From the NCBI GenBank assembly GCA_016648135.1, contig JADDOH010001563.1:1-64000 (forward strand): 64,000 nucleotides of DNA, in the 5' to 3' direction. The notes beneath the pieces were generated by a model, which saw only the letters and a program-made list of their open reading frames with translations, was not told the origin of the DNA and ran no database searches. Of this stretch, positions 10,707-20,820 are shown in pieces. The first letter of the stretch is position 1. Each line of letters begins with the position of its first letter. The translations under genes were made by a program, and so were the position numbers. The stretch comes from Agrypnia vestita. Its lineage: Eukaryota > Arthropoda > Insecta > Trichoptera > Phryganeidae.

Positions 10707-11004
10707 AACCCATAAAAACCAAGTTTTTACAATACTCCCTTTCTCATTTTCGGGTTTCTTGTCTACCATATGCGTCGGAATCTCAATACAACTTGTATGA
10801 AAAACCCAATAAAAAAATTTAAAATCCAAAATTATACTATAATTATTTATTTTTTTTAACGAAAATTTGATAGATCTTCTTGATCGTCGCCACGAGTCTG
10901 CTTGCAAAGTTTCAGCTCGATTAGATCACGGGAAAAGGGTTAAAAATCGATCCAAAGTTTTTTCGTCAAGCAAACAGATGCCACGAGTTAATATAAAGGG
11001 AGTA
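10707..11004 (+). mobile_element. 'TACTCCCTTTCTC' MITE family, copy A
   Basis: It starts AACCCATAAAAACCAAG, then has TACTCCCTTTCTC at 10733-10745 and ends at AAAGGGAGTA (11004). Between are family blocks: CGCCACGAGTCTGCTTGC, AAAGTTTCAGCTCGATT and AAAATCGATCCAAAG. The TACTCCCTTT block and the right end are inverted repeats. Seven copies lie in this window: this one, 13150-13567, 17645-17961, 20279-20820, 42504-42790, 53852-54170 and 62521-62765. None encodes a protein. Confidence 0.85.
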
Positions 11005-12178
11005 AAAACAAAATAATTAATTCTCAGTCGAGGGCCTCGGTTGTGGAGGATAGGGTGATTGAAATAAGAAACGGGGAATTACTTCAATTAATTATACATT
11101 ATATTTAGTGATAACGGATTTTTTAATTTCTAACATTTCTAAATTATCTTACGCCTCTGATATAGATTTCTAGTATTTAAACACAAAATAGCAATGATGT
11201 TATTTTTAGAACTATTTTTAAAATATGGATAATAATTCTGAAAAATTATTTGCAGAATTACTGAGCTAATTTAAGGCTTATTTTAAATCCAACATTAAAT
11301 GTACCCGATATATAATTTGTGTAATTACTCTTTAAAATAATTGTTGAATTCCTCAAACGTTTTATTTAAATTGTAATAAAAAACCTAAAAACATACAAAT
11401 AATATTCTAATTTGGGATATATGACTCAAATACATTGTTTAGACCATATTCTCAGAACTTTTCCATATAACACGTCGTACAGCTAGTAAATAGCCCTAAG
11501 ACATTCAAGGATATTAAATTTATTCTCCCTTATTAATCCAGTTGGAGCGTGAAGTTACTCCTTCTACAATAAAATAAAACTGAATATTATCTATTTTTGT
11601 TTTAAAACAGTGTTGTAGCCAAGAAAAAATGAATATACCTTGTTCAGGGCTCTGTCAGACTACTTTGAAAAGGGGACTTCTTGAAGGGTTTAATCAACAT
11701 ATAAATAGTTTAGATATTTCACCGTTTGTATGCTCAGCCTACCAGGTAAGCTACTTTACGGAAATCGAACATTTTATTTGTGAAAAATGTATATCTTTGC
11801 CAAGCTAAACTCCTGGTATTCAAACCACACTTCGAAAATATATTTTGGTTATGGACCAACGCTAGAGTCTTATTATTTTTATTATTATCTACATAGTTGG
11901 CACAGTTGGCATGACACACAAGCGCCTTAGTTTTAGATTCAGTTTAGTTTAGCGCTGGCGTTCATTGGTGACATAACATTTAATAACTTGCGACAATATT
12001 CTGTAATACACTACATAAATAATTAAGTTTAACTATACCGTTTTAACTTACTTATTTACTTAAGGACGAAGAAATAGAGAAATATTCGAAATTTCATAAA
12101 TGAAATAACCAGACAGTAGCACCATAATTTTTAAAAATTAAAAAATCAACACACGATTTTGAGAGTTGAATATTATTA
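11005..12178. other. No feature identified
   Basis: About 1.2 kb of AT-rich sequence. I see no coding signature, structured RNA or bounded repeat. Confidence 0.5.
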
Positions 12179-12187
12179 ATATCCAAA

Positions 12188-12231
12188 CCAGGACAATAAT
12201 TTCGGCAGATTATGCCATTATCAACTAATAA
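12188..12231 (-). ncRNA. Hammerhead ribozyme-like motif, decayed (left arm)
   Basis: The minus strand reads TTGATAA (expected CTGATGA), an extra T, a perfect GGCA/TGCC helix II, GAAAT (expected GAAAC), a four-base spacer, GTC, then CTGG. Helix I can form four pairs including two G-U. The core changes are all transitions, so it looks like a mutated former ribozyme. Confidence 0.45.
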
Positions 12232-12792
12232 ACATAGAACATTTTAGTGAGTTAACATACAAAAATTATTTGGTGAAATTATGGAAAATTACATGAATAA
12301 AAAATAATACTTAATTATTATTAATTTTAATTAAACTATAGTAATTATGTCATGTACATGTTCAATAGTAATGATGTCCAACTACAATGTAAACGCTATA
12401 AATATTAAAAATATAAAAAAATTAACAATCAATACAGGTAATGGTTTTACAATTTTATCATCTGAATAGGATAATACAATAAATACAGGTGTCATTTTAT
12501 TTTTTAGTAAAAACAACATAAAAACAGGTATATGTGATTGATACAAGAAATAAATTGATATAAGTGATTTTATGTTGTTTTTCCTCAAAAATAAAATTTC
12601 ACCTGCATTTATTGTATTATCTGTGGTATTCCCCAAATTATCAATTTCGGGAGAGTCTAATATCTATGTTATATTGTTTGTATTTATTCAATTATCCTTG
12701 TTATTTCCAATATTATGTATTTTGGAGTTAAAATTTCACCTATTCAGATGGTATAATTGAAAAACAATTTCCTGTATTGATTTTATTATTTA

Positions 12793-13040
12793 CTAGCTGT
12801 ATGTATGTCAAAAATGACGTTACTTTACGTATCGGTTCCTAAGGAATAAATATGTACCTATTTTATTAAAAAAAGAATCGAAATAAAAAATTTGAGAAAA
12901 AATATTTTTTCAAAAAAAAAAATTACCACATAAAAGTTACGGACGTTACATGAAGTTACGGGGACAGACAGATAGACAGGCGGACGGACGAACAGACAGA
13001 CAACGAAATTATTATAATTGGGATTATTTAGGTAATTTCC
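12793..13040 (+). repeat. 'CAAAAATGACG...GACAGACAGAC' interspersed repeat, copy 2
   Basis: Begins ACTAGCTGTATGTATGTC with TCAAAAATGACG and ends with AGTTACGGACGTTACATGAA, CAGACAGATAGACAGG and AACGAAATTATTATAATTGG. Nested inside the foldback at 12180-13142. Same block order as at 60905-61180. Confidence 0.7.
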
Positions 13041-13091
13041 CATAATTTCACCAAATAATTTTTGTATATTAACTCACTTAAATTTTCTGTG

Positions 13092-13137
13092 TTTATGTTG
13101 ATAATGACATAATTTGCCGAAACGATCATACTGGTTT
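13092..13137 (+). ncRNA. Hammerhead ribozyme-like motif, decayed (right arm)
   Basis: Plus strand: TTGATAA at 13098-13104, an extra T, GACA...TGCC as a weakened helix II, then an intact GAAAC at 13119-13123 and a palindromic GATC loop. It is the inverted partner of 12188-12231. Comparing the two arms suggests an ancestral core of CTGATGA, GGCA/TGCC and GAAAC. Confidence 0.45.
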
Positions 13138-13149
13138 GGATAATATAAA

Positions 13150-13567
13150 AAAGTAACCCACAAAAACCATGTTTTTATTATACTCCCTTTCTCATTTACT
13201 AGTGGAAACTGGTTTGGCGCTTAAACCTACGCGTTGGGCTTCGGTCGGGCGACCGACGCTACGAATGGGAGTAATAAAAAATTTTCAAAAATCCAAAATT
13301 ATACTATAATCAGGTTTCGCGCCCATCAGACGCGTTGAAATAATTTCATACAACTTAGTAAGTTGTATGAAAAAAAACATTAAAAATTTGAAAAATCCAA
13401 ATTTTTTTTTTAACAAAAATTTGATAGATCTTCTTGATCGTCGCCACGAGTCTGCTTGCAATGTTTCAGCTCGATTGGATCACGGTAAAAGGGTTAAAAA
13501 TCGATCCAAAGTTTTTTCGACGGCAAGCCGGCAAGCCAACAAGCAAGCAATCAGACGCCACGAGTCT
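13150..13567 (+). mobile_element. 'TACTCCCTTTCTC' MITE family, copy B
   Basis: It starts AACCCACAAAAACCATG with TACTCCCTTTCTC following and has the family blocks CGCCACGAGTCTGCTTGC and TCAGCTCGATTGGATCACGG. It contains an extra segment with GGTTTGGCGCTTAAACC and GGTTTCGCGCCCATCAGACG. The right end (GGGAGTA) is lost after CGCCACGAGT. It lies 8 bp after the foldback. Confidence 0.8.
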
Positions 13568-13569
13568 AA

Positions 13570-14488
13570 AAATTGTGTTGATTTTTTAATTTTTAAAAAT
13601 TAAAAATGGAGTTCTTTACAATAAATAAAGTCAGTTTAGAAATTTTTTTAAATATTAGCAGTATAATTCGCCAAAAAAATGTAAGCTCTGTGCACGTACG
13701 AATGTATTTTTCTATTTGGTGGAATATTTTTCGGTAGCGTTTTGTTCAGCTCGCTCAAAAAGTTTTGTAAAGCAGGGAAAGCGGCAAATAGGTGACGGCG
13801 CACCGCATACAAATAGAGCACGCGACCAAAAACGTGATTCACTTCTCGAGACACCCTCTCTTACTTAATGCCAAGTTATGGCTTTCCGGTCTCTGAAAAG
13901 AATTAGTGATTTAAGGGTTTGACCGAAATTTTTATAATCTTTGAAATTCTTTTTTTTCAAAAATATAGCGTGACAGGAGACACTTGAGAAGTAAAATAAC
14001 AGCATAATTGAGAAATATAAATACGGAAGTTTAATAGAAAAAATTCTGAAACTTTTGATTGTGTATTTCACACGCCATATGTAATCAATTAAACAAATTT
14101 TTTTACACATCCATGTTTTGTGTCAATTTTGAGTAAAGATGCTCATTTTTTTTTTCTGCAGGCAAATTATTGAGGAGGCATTTAGCTAATCGGCAATGTT
14201 GTTCCGAAATTATTGAATTTCCTGCATTGTAAACAAATTGCTGAGCAACCATTGAACTAACTCGCTGATTACTCAAAATCACTATAACGCTTCATAACAG
14301 GTGATGAATTACATGTATGTAGTTGATATTTGTAATGTTTCTTCTCGTGTGTGGGAAGAAGAACCTTTATGATAGGGATTCCACTGAAACTCGTTGTCGG
14401 CACTCCATTGTAGACACCAATGGCCACGCAGTAGCCAGTATATCGCCTTTTTATTTTTAAAATCTAAATATAAAATAAATTTAATTTT
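13570..14488. other. No firm feature
   Basis: A moderately GC-rich patch at 13680-13865 is open on the minus strand for 68 codons, but has no recognisable domain. The rest is AT-rich without identifiable elements. Confidence 0.4.
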
Positions 14489-14489
14489 C

Positions 14490-14775
14490 ATAAATATTGA
14501 TAGTGAAATTTAAAATGAATTAAATTCCAATATATATTATTACTAAGTTCTGCGGGTTAACAAACAGTTTGATAATAACTGCCTTGCAATCTGAAATAGC
14601 TGTAACACTTAAAAATAGTTTTAAATGTTAAATATTATATCAATAATATTTGTTTAAATTTAATTTATTTTAAATTTCAGTTATAATAATATTCATTAAA
14701 TTTAATTCATTTTAAATTACATTAATAATAAATATTAAAATTTAATTTATTTTAAATTTTGCTAAAAATAAATAT
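14490..14775. repeat. Degenerate AT-rich tandem repeat
   Basis: Four or five diverged copies of a roughly 50-bp unit with the core TTTAATTTATTTTAAATTT (for example at about 14659, 14699 and 14739), separated by ATTAATAATAAATATT-like spacers. Confidence 0.55.
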
Positions 14776-14904
14776 GGAATTCTACAAATTAAACACAACA
14801 ACCATAAATAAAGTATATTGCCTGTATAATGGATGAAGTTATTCAGTCTCCTTTAATTTATTTTTTATTTATGTCTATACTTCCGATTTTAATTTTGAGT
14901 TTAC

Positions 14905-14952
14905 GTTGTATCCCGATGAAGGGAACATTGGCCCCGAAAGATGTTTATTTAT
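14905..14952 (+). ncRNA. Hammerhead-like motif, strongly decayed
   Basis: CCGATGA, extra A, GGG AACATTGG CCCC, then GAAAG. The order and the internal AACATTG loop match the near-consensus motif at 57841-57888 (loop ATT, helix GAGAAC/GTTCTC). Both the CUGANGA box and GAAAC carry changes, so no activity is expected. Confidence 0.35.
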
Positions 14953-15077
14953 CAATAAATAGTGATTTAAGCAAAACATTTTATCTATTATTAATTGATT
15001 TGGCTGTTACTTTGTGGTGCAACATGATTATTTTAATTTTAAATGAAATTTATAATACACACAAGTTGAGTTAATTT

Positions 15078-15127
15078 AACACGACTATAGTTTCGAAAGG
15101 AGCAGTCCCTCTCATCATCAGGTATAA
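15078..15127 (-). ncRNA. Hammerhead ribozyme motif, intact core (left arm)
   Basis: Minus strand: CTGATGA, an extra T, helix II GAGAGGG/TCCTTTC (seven pairs with two G-U), GAAAC, loop TATA closed as AC-TATA-GT, cleavage triplet GUC, then GTG. Bases before the core (TATAC) pair with GTGT after the cleavage site. All core residues I can assign are conserved. Type-I hammerheads with a minimal palindromic helix III are known from Penelope-like and related elements and act best as dimers. Confidence 0.65.
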
Positions 15128-15389
15128 TTCATAACTAACCTAAATAGCAGTGGGGGTTATTTTTTTTGTGTGGTCTTTAAGGGGAAGATACTGAGCAGCA
15201 GAAACTTTTGTAAGAATGTGTTGTTTAAGTTTTTCTCAGAATTCAAGTTCTTTGAATTTTGACAGTTCCTAAACTGTTCATTATCAATTTTTTACGAGCA
15301 ACCGAGTGTAGTAGTTTTAGTCTATGATTATCAAATGTTGGTTGGTATTAATTATATGGTTGGCGAATTCTGAGAAATTGTTGTTTAAA

Positions 15390-15442
15390 GAACCACCTGA
15401 TGATGAGATGAAATGCTTCTCTTGAAACTATAGTCATGTTAA
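15390..15442 (+). ncRNA. Hammerhead ribozyme motif, intact core (right arm)
   Basis: Plus strand: CTGATGA at 15397-15403, an extra T, GAGA...TCTC helix II, GAAAC at 15424-15428, TATA loop, GTC, then ATG. It is the inverted partner of 15078-15127. The helix I side has one change (GTG to ATG after the cleavage site) that weakens pairing with CAC before the core. Confidence 0.6.
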
Positions 15443-15469
15443 ATTAACTCAACTTGGGTGCATTGCGAA

Positions 15470-16205
15470 GTTTAATTTCGTTTAAATAAGCGTTATCTTT
15501 TTATTAATAATAAAATGTTAATTCGCTTTAAAGTTAATTACTTAATGTTGTTAAGTATAGTAAAATAACATTTACATTTTAACGTCGAAGTTGTATCATA
15601 GAAAGCTTATACGCTGTTGCTACACTGATATTCAGTGTAGGCACTCTGTCAATTCTTGAGATAATATCGCTGGTAGGTTTAGGTTCCATTAAGTGTTTTT
15701 GCTCCAGTGGACCCGAATATTATTTACCCCGCTGTACGCCTAGGATTAATATACCTCAGTATACAAGTATTAATGAATTTCGTATCGATTGTTTACTCTC
15801 TGGGACACCACAAAGAGCTCACCGAAACGTGAAAATAAGAAAACAAATTATACTCGAAAGGCTGGTTGTGATTTTGGTTTTGCCGATTGAAATCAAAAAC
15901 AATTCAGTGATTCTTAATGTATTGTTTATGGTACAGCATGGCTATAAATCCGCTTTGTAAGGTATCAGCGATGTTTTAATGGATCTTTGATATATTAGTT
16001 GTGAATCAGCAGCAATAATAGGTTGGTCACCATTTGTTTTATTCTACGGTTTACTGATTTTTTTTTGTCTTCTTGTTTCATACAGAGCATATCCATTATT
16101 ATTAGCAAGTACCCATTACACTCATGGACGTTGAGACATTTAAACATTTCAGTTGAATTCTTTTATTATTCGTAATTTTATATTTCAATTCAATTCTTAA
16201 TTTAA
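15470..16205. other. No feature identified
   Basis: About 730 bases of unassigned AT-rich sequence without coding signature. Confidence 0.5.
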
Positions 16206-16209
16206 AAAA

Positions 16210-16236
16210 ATAATCATCATCATCATCATCATCATT
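16210..16236. repeat. (TCA)n microsatellite
   Basis: About eight TCA units, directly at the 3' end of the minus-strand LINE relic, so probably its terminal simple repeat (TGA on that strand). Confidence 0.85.
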
Positions 16237-16243
16237 CTTGGCA

Positions 16244-16546
16244 CTACAACCCTTCGTGGCTCTTGGCCTCCTCAATAATTTTCCTCCACTCGTCTCGGTT
16301 TAGTGCCAGCTCTCTCCAGTTTCGAAGCTCTAATACAGAGATTTCTTTGAGGACGTTGTCACTCCATCTTAATTTTGGCCTTCCTAAGCTCCTTCGCCCT
16401 ATTGGCCTTGAGTTCAGCAGGGACTTTGGTGCTTGATGCTCGGACATTCTCTTCACATGACCCAGACACCGAAGTCTTCCTAGTTTTATAAATTTTGTGA
16501 CGTTTGGCTCCTTAAATAGAGTATAGAGCTCATTGATAGTCATCAT
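16244..16546 (-). pseudogene. LINE polymerase C-terminal fragment, open frame (family 3)
   Basis: A 100-codon minus-strand frame with the motifs LGRLRCLGHVKRMSEHQAP, GRRSLGRPKLRW and RNWRELALNRDEWRKIIEEA, ending SHEGL. These are the 'GHV.RM', 'G.R..GRP..RW', 'NWR..A.DR..WR....A' signatures of the extreme C-terminus of insect non-LTR polymerases. The frame is open to its stop, unlike other copies here, and is followed by a TGA-repeat tail on the same strand. Upstream sequence (16550-16700) lacks recognisable polymerase, so it is 5'-truncated. Confidence 0.85.
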
Positions 16547-16549
16547 CTC

Positions 16550-17468
16550 TCATCTATAATAGCGATAGACAAAAAATAATTTACTAAAAATGAAAATCAT
16601 CTAACTCGCGATGGAAATTTTGGATTCAATAGATTTTTAAAATACGAAAAAATATCATTCATTATTTGTAACAAATTTCATCCCTTTTTAGCGAAGCGTT
16701 GTGGGTGCGTGGATTGAAAGAAAATTCACTTTTTCTATAGATGTTTATTTTCACTGGAGAGAAGCTCCGGGAGCAAGTGAAAATATACAAGCAAATAACA
16801 TCGAAATTAAATGAATACGCAGTGGATGACGAATGCAAATAAGCTTATTTAAATTATTCAAATTATTATTCGCGCCATCATTTAAGAGTTACTGGCGCAC
16901 ATTGTTAGATAGAGAATTATACATTTTGATACAATATTCTGTCATAATTTTGAAAAATATATATTTATAATTAATTTTTATCGTAATCGTTCCAGAATTG
17001 GTAATATATTGTATTTCATATTAGAATGGTAAGTTTTTAACACTATTATTTCTACAAGATTTAATTTTTTTTGATCTACACATCTTGAATATCACTGTCA
17101 CATTTCAAAAATCTAGATTCTTGATCTCACTATCTCAGTGAGAATACATATGTAGAGAGAAATATTTTAAAGTGGGCTCACACAGCTTTCTCAAGAGTCA
17201 ATTTGATTTTGCTTCTGAAATCGAATTTCTTTACCATAAAACTATAAAGAGAACGTAAAACTCCACTAGAGACTCTGATTTTCTGTCTATTTAACCTTCC
17301 TATTTCTTGTCGCAAGGAAATTTCAATCCAAGGTATAACTTTTTCAACTTGTTTCAGAAATCATTTCATCTAAAAACTAAACTCAGTATTAATTTTTTCA
17401 TTTAATGGATTTTACGTTCATGTTTTATAGTAAAGTATGTATACACGTAGACGTATATTCTATAATTT
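16550..17468. other. Unassigned interval with one shared hairpin
   Basis: Mostly AT-rich with no coding signature. At about 16749-16780 the segment TTCACTGGAGAGAAGCTCCG forms a short hairpin, and the same block recurs on the minus strand at about 62370-62412 (CACCGGAGAGAAGCTCCGGC). Confidence 0.4.
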
Positions 17469-17470
17469 AG

Positions 17471-17625
17471 TGTTCTTCTTCTTCCTTTTCTATCCCTTAT
17501 CCTAATGGGTTGGCCTCCCTGCACCGCATAGAAGATTCCAACTTTTCCTATCCTGGGCTACTCTTTCTACATCAGCCAAAATCGTAATCCCCAGACCTCC
17601 AATAAGAGGTGGCACCATAAGAAGA
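17471..17625. repeat. Dispersed 'CTTATCC...TTGGCCTCCCTGCA' repeat
   Basis: CTTCTTCTTCC, CCCTTATCCTAATGGGTTGG, CCTCCCTGCACCGCATAGAA and ACTTTTCCTATCCTGGGC occur in order. The same order (CCCTTATCCAATTAGTTTGG, CCCTGCATTGCATAAAAGAT) is seen at 37046-37150. Flanking GAAGAAG/CTTCTTC runs suggest a LINE 3' UTR read on the opposite strand. Confidence 0.55.
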
Positions 17626-17644
17626 AGAAGACAAGAATAAAAAA

Positions 17645-17961
17645 CTTACCCATAAAAACCAAGTTTTTATTATACTCCCTTTCTCATTTCCTAGTTAAAA
17701 CAGGTTTAGCGCTTACCCTACGCATTGAGTTACAAAATTGATTAATAAAAAATTTAGATAAATCCAAAATTATGTTATATTTATTAATTTTTTTAACAAA
17801 AACTTGTTTGATCATTTTTATTGTTGCCATGAGCTTGCTTGCAAAGTTTCAGCTCGATTGGATCACGGAAAAGGGTTAAAAATCGATCCAAAGTTTTTTC
17901 GTCAGACAAGTAAGCAAGCAAGCAAGCAGACGCTACGAGTTAAGAGAAAGGGAGTAAAAAG
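17645..17961 (+). mobile_element. 'TACTCCCTTTCTC' MITE family, copy C
   Basis: It runs from TACCCATAAAAACCAAG through TACTCCCTTTCTC to GAGAAAGGGAGTAAAAA, with all family blocks present (GCTTGCTTGCAAAGTTTCAG, TCGATTGGATCACGG, AAATCGATCCAAAG). It is one of the two most complete copies and defines both ends. Confidence 0.85.
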
Positions 17962-18773
17962 GGATACACACACAATTATCATTGATCCTTCTTCCTATTT
18001 AGAATCAGCATTATCAAGAAGATGTTATATATATTCCGTAGCCTGAATTAAAGAGACTGCTCACTGTTCAAATATGTTTTTATTAATTTTTCACACACAG
18101 TGCCCAAATAATTGAATCAGTCCCAATAATGCTAGTGGAAATCCTTTGAAAGGTTTTAGGGCTTTTTCTATCTGCTTAGTGGAAAAATAATACGAGAGAG
18201 AAAATACAAGTAGCAATCCGAGTAGCACGTAGGGAGGGCCGATCCTGAAAGTCTAGTAATATCCTTTTAAGTGACTCCGGCGAGTATTTCTATTAACCCT
18301 TTAAAAAGGGTCTACGGGGAGGGTGAAGGGGGAGTGACTGGTTAACGGTGCCTTGAATGCAAGATATACAACCTTAAGGTAAGTTAGTATAAAACTTACC
18401 ACGCATTTCTATCGAAATTTTATCTCAGAATCTAATTTAAACTAATATATTTTTAGCCTTTTCCAAAAAAAATTATCAAAGATATATCGCGCCATTCCCC
18501 CAATAGTTGGAAATTATAATAATGATCTTTAATCCAAGGTTTTTTTTTTTAATTCTTCTTGATGTGTTTTATTTATTAGATTTATTCCACATTACAAATT
18601 AACTAAAGTAGTTATTAATAATTATTAAACCCATAGAATTTTTTGTCAATATTTTAAACATAATATTTATTTTATTTTATTTAACACAGAGACTATAAAC
18701 AAGTCTTTAAGAGTTATTATCAACAAGATAATTCTATTATGACATTAAAGTGCAATTTTTAAATGATATATTG
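17962..18773. other. No feature identified
   Basis: Unassigned. The segment 18200-18370 is less AT-rich (GGAGGGTGAAGGGGGAGTG) but shows no motif I recognise. Confidence 0.45.
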
Positions 18774-18968
18774 CAGTGTTTTTCAACCTTTTTGAATTAT
18801 GCGACCCCTTTATAAGTGAAAAAATTCTGGCGACCCTCCAAGTCCAAAATAAAACTATTTCCGTGATTTAAAAAACGTTTAAAAAATTAAGTTACTTTCC
18901 AGAACTGGATTTTGAAGCTACCTTTAAGTAAAAAAATCTAATAAATGTAATAGTAAATAAATCCTTCT

Positions 18969-19205
18969 TTGGATATGCCAGTACAATTGACCGATTTGTT
19001 ATCCATGAAGATTATAGATATAGTTGCTGTCGCCACGATTGGCATCTTCTGGATGAAGAGAAGAGAAGAATATCAAGAGCTGGCGAGAGATGCTATCAAA
19101 TTGTTAGTGCCATTTGCAACTTCCAACCTATGGGAACTAACGTTTTTCTCATTGGTAAATTTAAAACCCAAGAAAAGAAATGCGCTTCAATTAGAAAATG
19201 ATTGA
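18969..19205 (+). pseudogene. hAT transposase C-terminal dimerisation region, remnant
   Basis: An open stretch whose last 50 codons read FWMKRREEYQELARDAIKLL, VPFATSNLWELTFFSLVN and KPKKRNALQLEND before a stop. This is the 'W......YP.L...A..LL..F.TTYLCE..FS.L..IK.K.RN.L..E.DL' signature of the hAT dimerisation domain (ZBED/SCAND3-like group). In intact transposases it mediates multimerisation. Zinc finger, RNase H-like core and catalytic residues are all missing. It lies inside hAT ends at 18774-19486, which supports the assignment. Confidence 0.8.
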
Positions 19206-19235
19206 TTGTTAACATCTCAAAAATACAATCACGGT

Positions 19236-19400
19236 TTGTAAATTTATTAAAAAATAAACAGGCACGGCCTTCTCACTAAAAATGTTGTACTTTTATTGCA
19301 TAATATGACCTTTTTTATTAAAAAATAAATAGGCACAGCCTACTCACTAAAAATTTTACTTTTACTTTAATTGCAGTAAATGACCTAAAACCGTTGCTTT
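19236..19400. repeat. Two-copy tandem repeat, about 70 bp
   Basis: AAAAAATAAACAGGCACGGC with CTTCTCACTAAAAATG recurs as AAAAAATAAATAGGCACAGC with CTACTCACTAAAAATT, both followed by TTTTATTGCA/TTTAATTGCA and ATGACC. It lies downstream of the transposase remnant inside the hAT element. Confidence 0.75.
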
Positions 19401-19489
19401 TTACTTTCCCTGGCCCGCGACCGCCATCCCCCGAGTAACACTTGACGACCCCCTGAGGATCGCGACCCACAGATTGAAAAACGCTGGTC

Positions 19490-20278
19490 TATTCTTTCAA
19501 TATCACGTGACATATTACTGTCTTTGTTGTAAGCGCGTATGACGACTTTGATTTACGATAAGCATGTATTATATGTTCCAACGACGCGACGGCTTACTAC
19601 GTATATTAACATTTTGCTTTTAAATTGATTTCGAATTAAGTTGCCGAATGAGATGTCATTTTAGTAATTTTTTATTCTAGATAGAAGAGAAATAGCTAAT
19701 ATAGATATAATAAAACTTGCCAGGAAATGAGTTTGATATATCGTTTGTCTAAATTATATTAAAAAAATATATATATCGACCGCCACCTCCAAAGCATTTC
19801 TCGTCAGCATCGTGTGAAATTCTATGTTGCCGATTCGTCGAGTTCGACCATATTCATCATAGACGTACTATAAATATAGACTAGTTACAAAACAAATTAT
19901 CCGCTACACAGGACGACCACACGAATTACTGTGAACATAGAAAGACAATGCGGGAGTTGGTCTAGGGGTGTCCGAAATTTATACATTTCCGCGCGTTATA
20001 TAAATAAAATATTAATACAATACACAACCCTGTTTATATTTGTATCTCTTTTACATATCTTTTACATTTTACGCATGTATGCTGCGCTATAAGAATGAAA
20101 GGGAAAAGACCATTGAATAAATACCACAATTCACTATAACTTCGTGTGCATTTCGTGTGTCACGGTATGTTTTATTGTCCTTTCTTGTACATGGTTATGA
20201 AAATAATTTCTATCTCTTTCTGACTGATGCATTTAGTACGTAATAGAAGACAGCAGAGACTAGATGTCTCAGGTTTGT
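19490..20278. other. No feature identified
   Basis: About 790 bases without recognisable genes or bounded repeats. Confidence 0.5.
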
Positions 20279-20820
20279 TTTTACTCCCTTTATATTAACT
20301 CGTGGCGTCTGCTTGCTTGCCGTCAACTAAAACTTTGGATCGATTTTTGACTCTTTTCCCGTGATACAATCGAGCTGAAACTTTGCAAGTAGACTCGTGG
20401 CGACGATTAAAAAGATCTATCAAATTTTCGTTAAAAAAATAATAATTATAGTATAAATTCGGATTTTTAAAATTTTAATGATTTTTTCAAATTGGAATCA
20501 TTACCAAAGTTTGATTACTAGCAACGGCGGCCCGATAACATCGCGGAATATTTTCTAAATTTGAATTACTCCGTCGGTATATATAATAGGTTCTTCACGA
20601 CGAATTTCAAAAATCTAAATTGACTGACAAATGTTTTTAGAATTTAATCTTCAAAGCATGAAGTGTCTTATCAAAGCTCAAAACAGCTGACATTTTAGAA
20701 ATATATTAAATTACTGTAAGTTTAGTGTTATATTATATGTTTTAATTCGTCTTTAATTGTTGTTATATTTTACAAAGAAAGGGAGTATAATAAAAACTTG
20801 GTTTTTATGGGTTAATGTTT
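20279..20820 (-). mobile_element. 'TACTCCCTTTCTC' MITE family, copy D (longest)
   Basis: Inverted relative to copies A-C. It starts TTTACTCCCTTTATATTAAC at 20279 and ends GGGAGTATAATAAAAACTTG followed by GTTTTTATGGGTTA at about 20815. It carries an extra internal 250 bp (including GCGGCCCGATAACATCGCGG) absent from shorter copies, so shorter ones may be deletions of this form or this may hold an insertion. Confidence 0.85.

Larger units (their letters stand above)
12180..13142. mobile_element. Long foldback element with nested repeats
   Basis: The outer arms are inverted copies about 110 bp long. ATCCAAACCAGGACAATAAT at 12181 matches the reverse complement of the block ending at 13142, and CAAAAATTATTTGGTGAAAT at about 12260 matches its partner at about 13050. 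Inside is a second palindrome (12419-12784): CAATACAGGTAATGG pairs with the region at 12770, and CAATAAATACAGGTG with CACCTGCATTTATTG. A copy of the CAAAAATGACG repeat (12793-13040) sits between inner and right arms. Both outer arms carry hammerhead-like motifs. No transposase is present. Confidence 0.75.
15052..15465. mobile_element. Foldback element with hammerhead motifs in both arms
   Basis: Left arm CAAGTTGAGTTAATTTAACA (15062) is the reverse complement of the right arm ending at 15456 (AATTAACTCAACTTG). The match continues inward through GACTATAGTTTC and CATCATCAGGT for about 62 bp. A second inner inverted pair (TTTTTCTCAGAATTC near 15229, GAATTCTGAGAAATTG near 15365) shows the whole element is palindromic, about 400 bp. 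No coding capacity. Confidence 0.85.
18774..19486 (+). mobile_element. hAT deletion derivative with terminal inverted repeats
   Basis: The ends are CAGTGTTTTTCAACCTTTTT at 18774 and, reversed, CAGCGTTTTTCAATCTGTGG at 19486, the classic hAT terminus. Sub-terminal GCGACCCC blocks appear near both ends. The flanking 8-mers (ATATATTG and GTCTATTC) match at five of eight positions, consistent with an old duplication. It contains the C-terminal transposase remnant at 18969-19205 and a tandem duplication at 19236-19400. Most of the transposase has been deleted. Confidence 0.85.
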
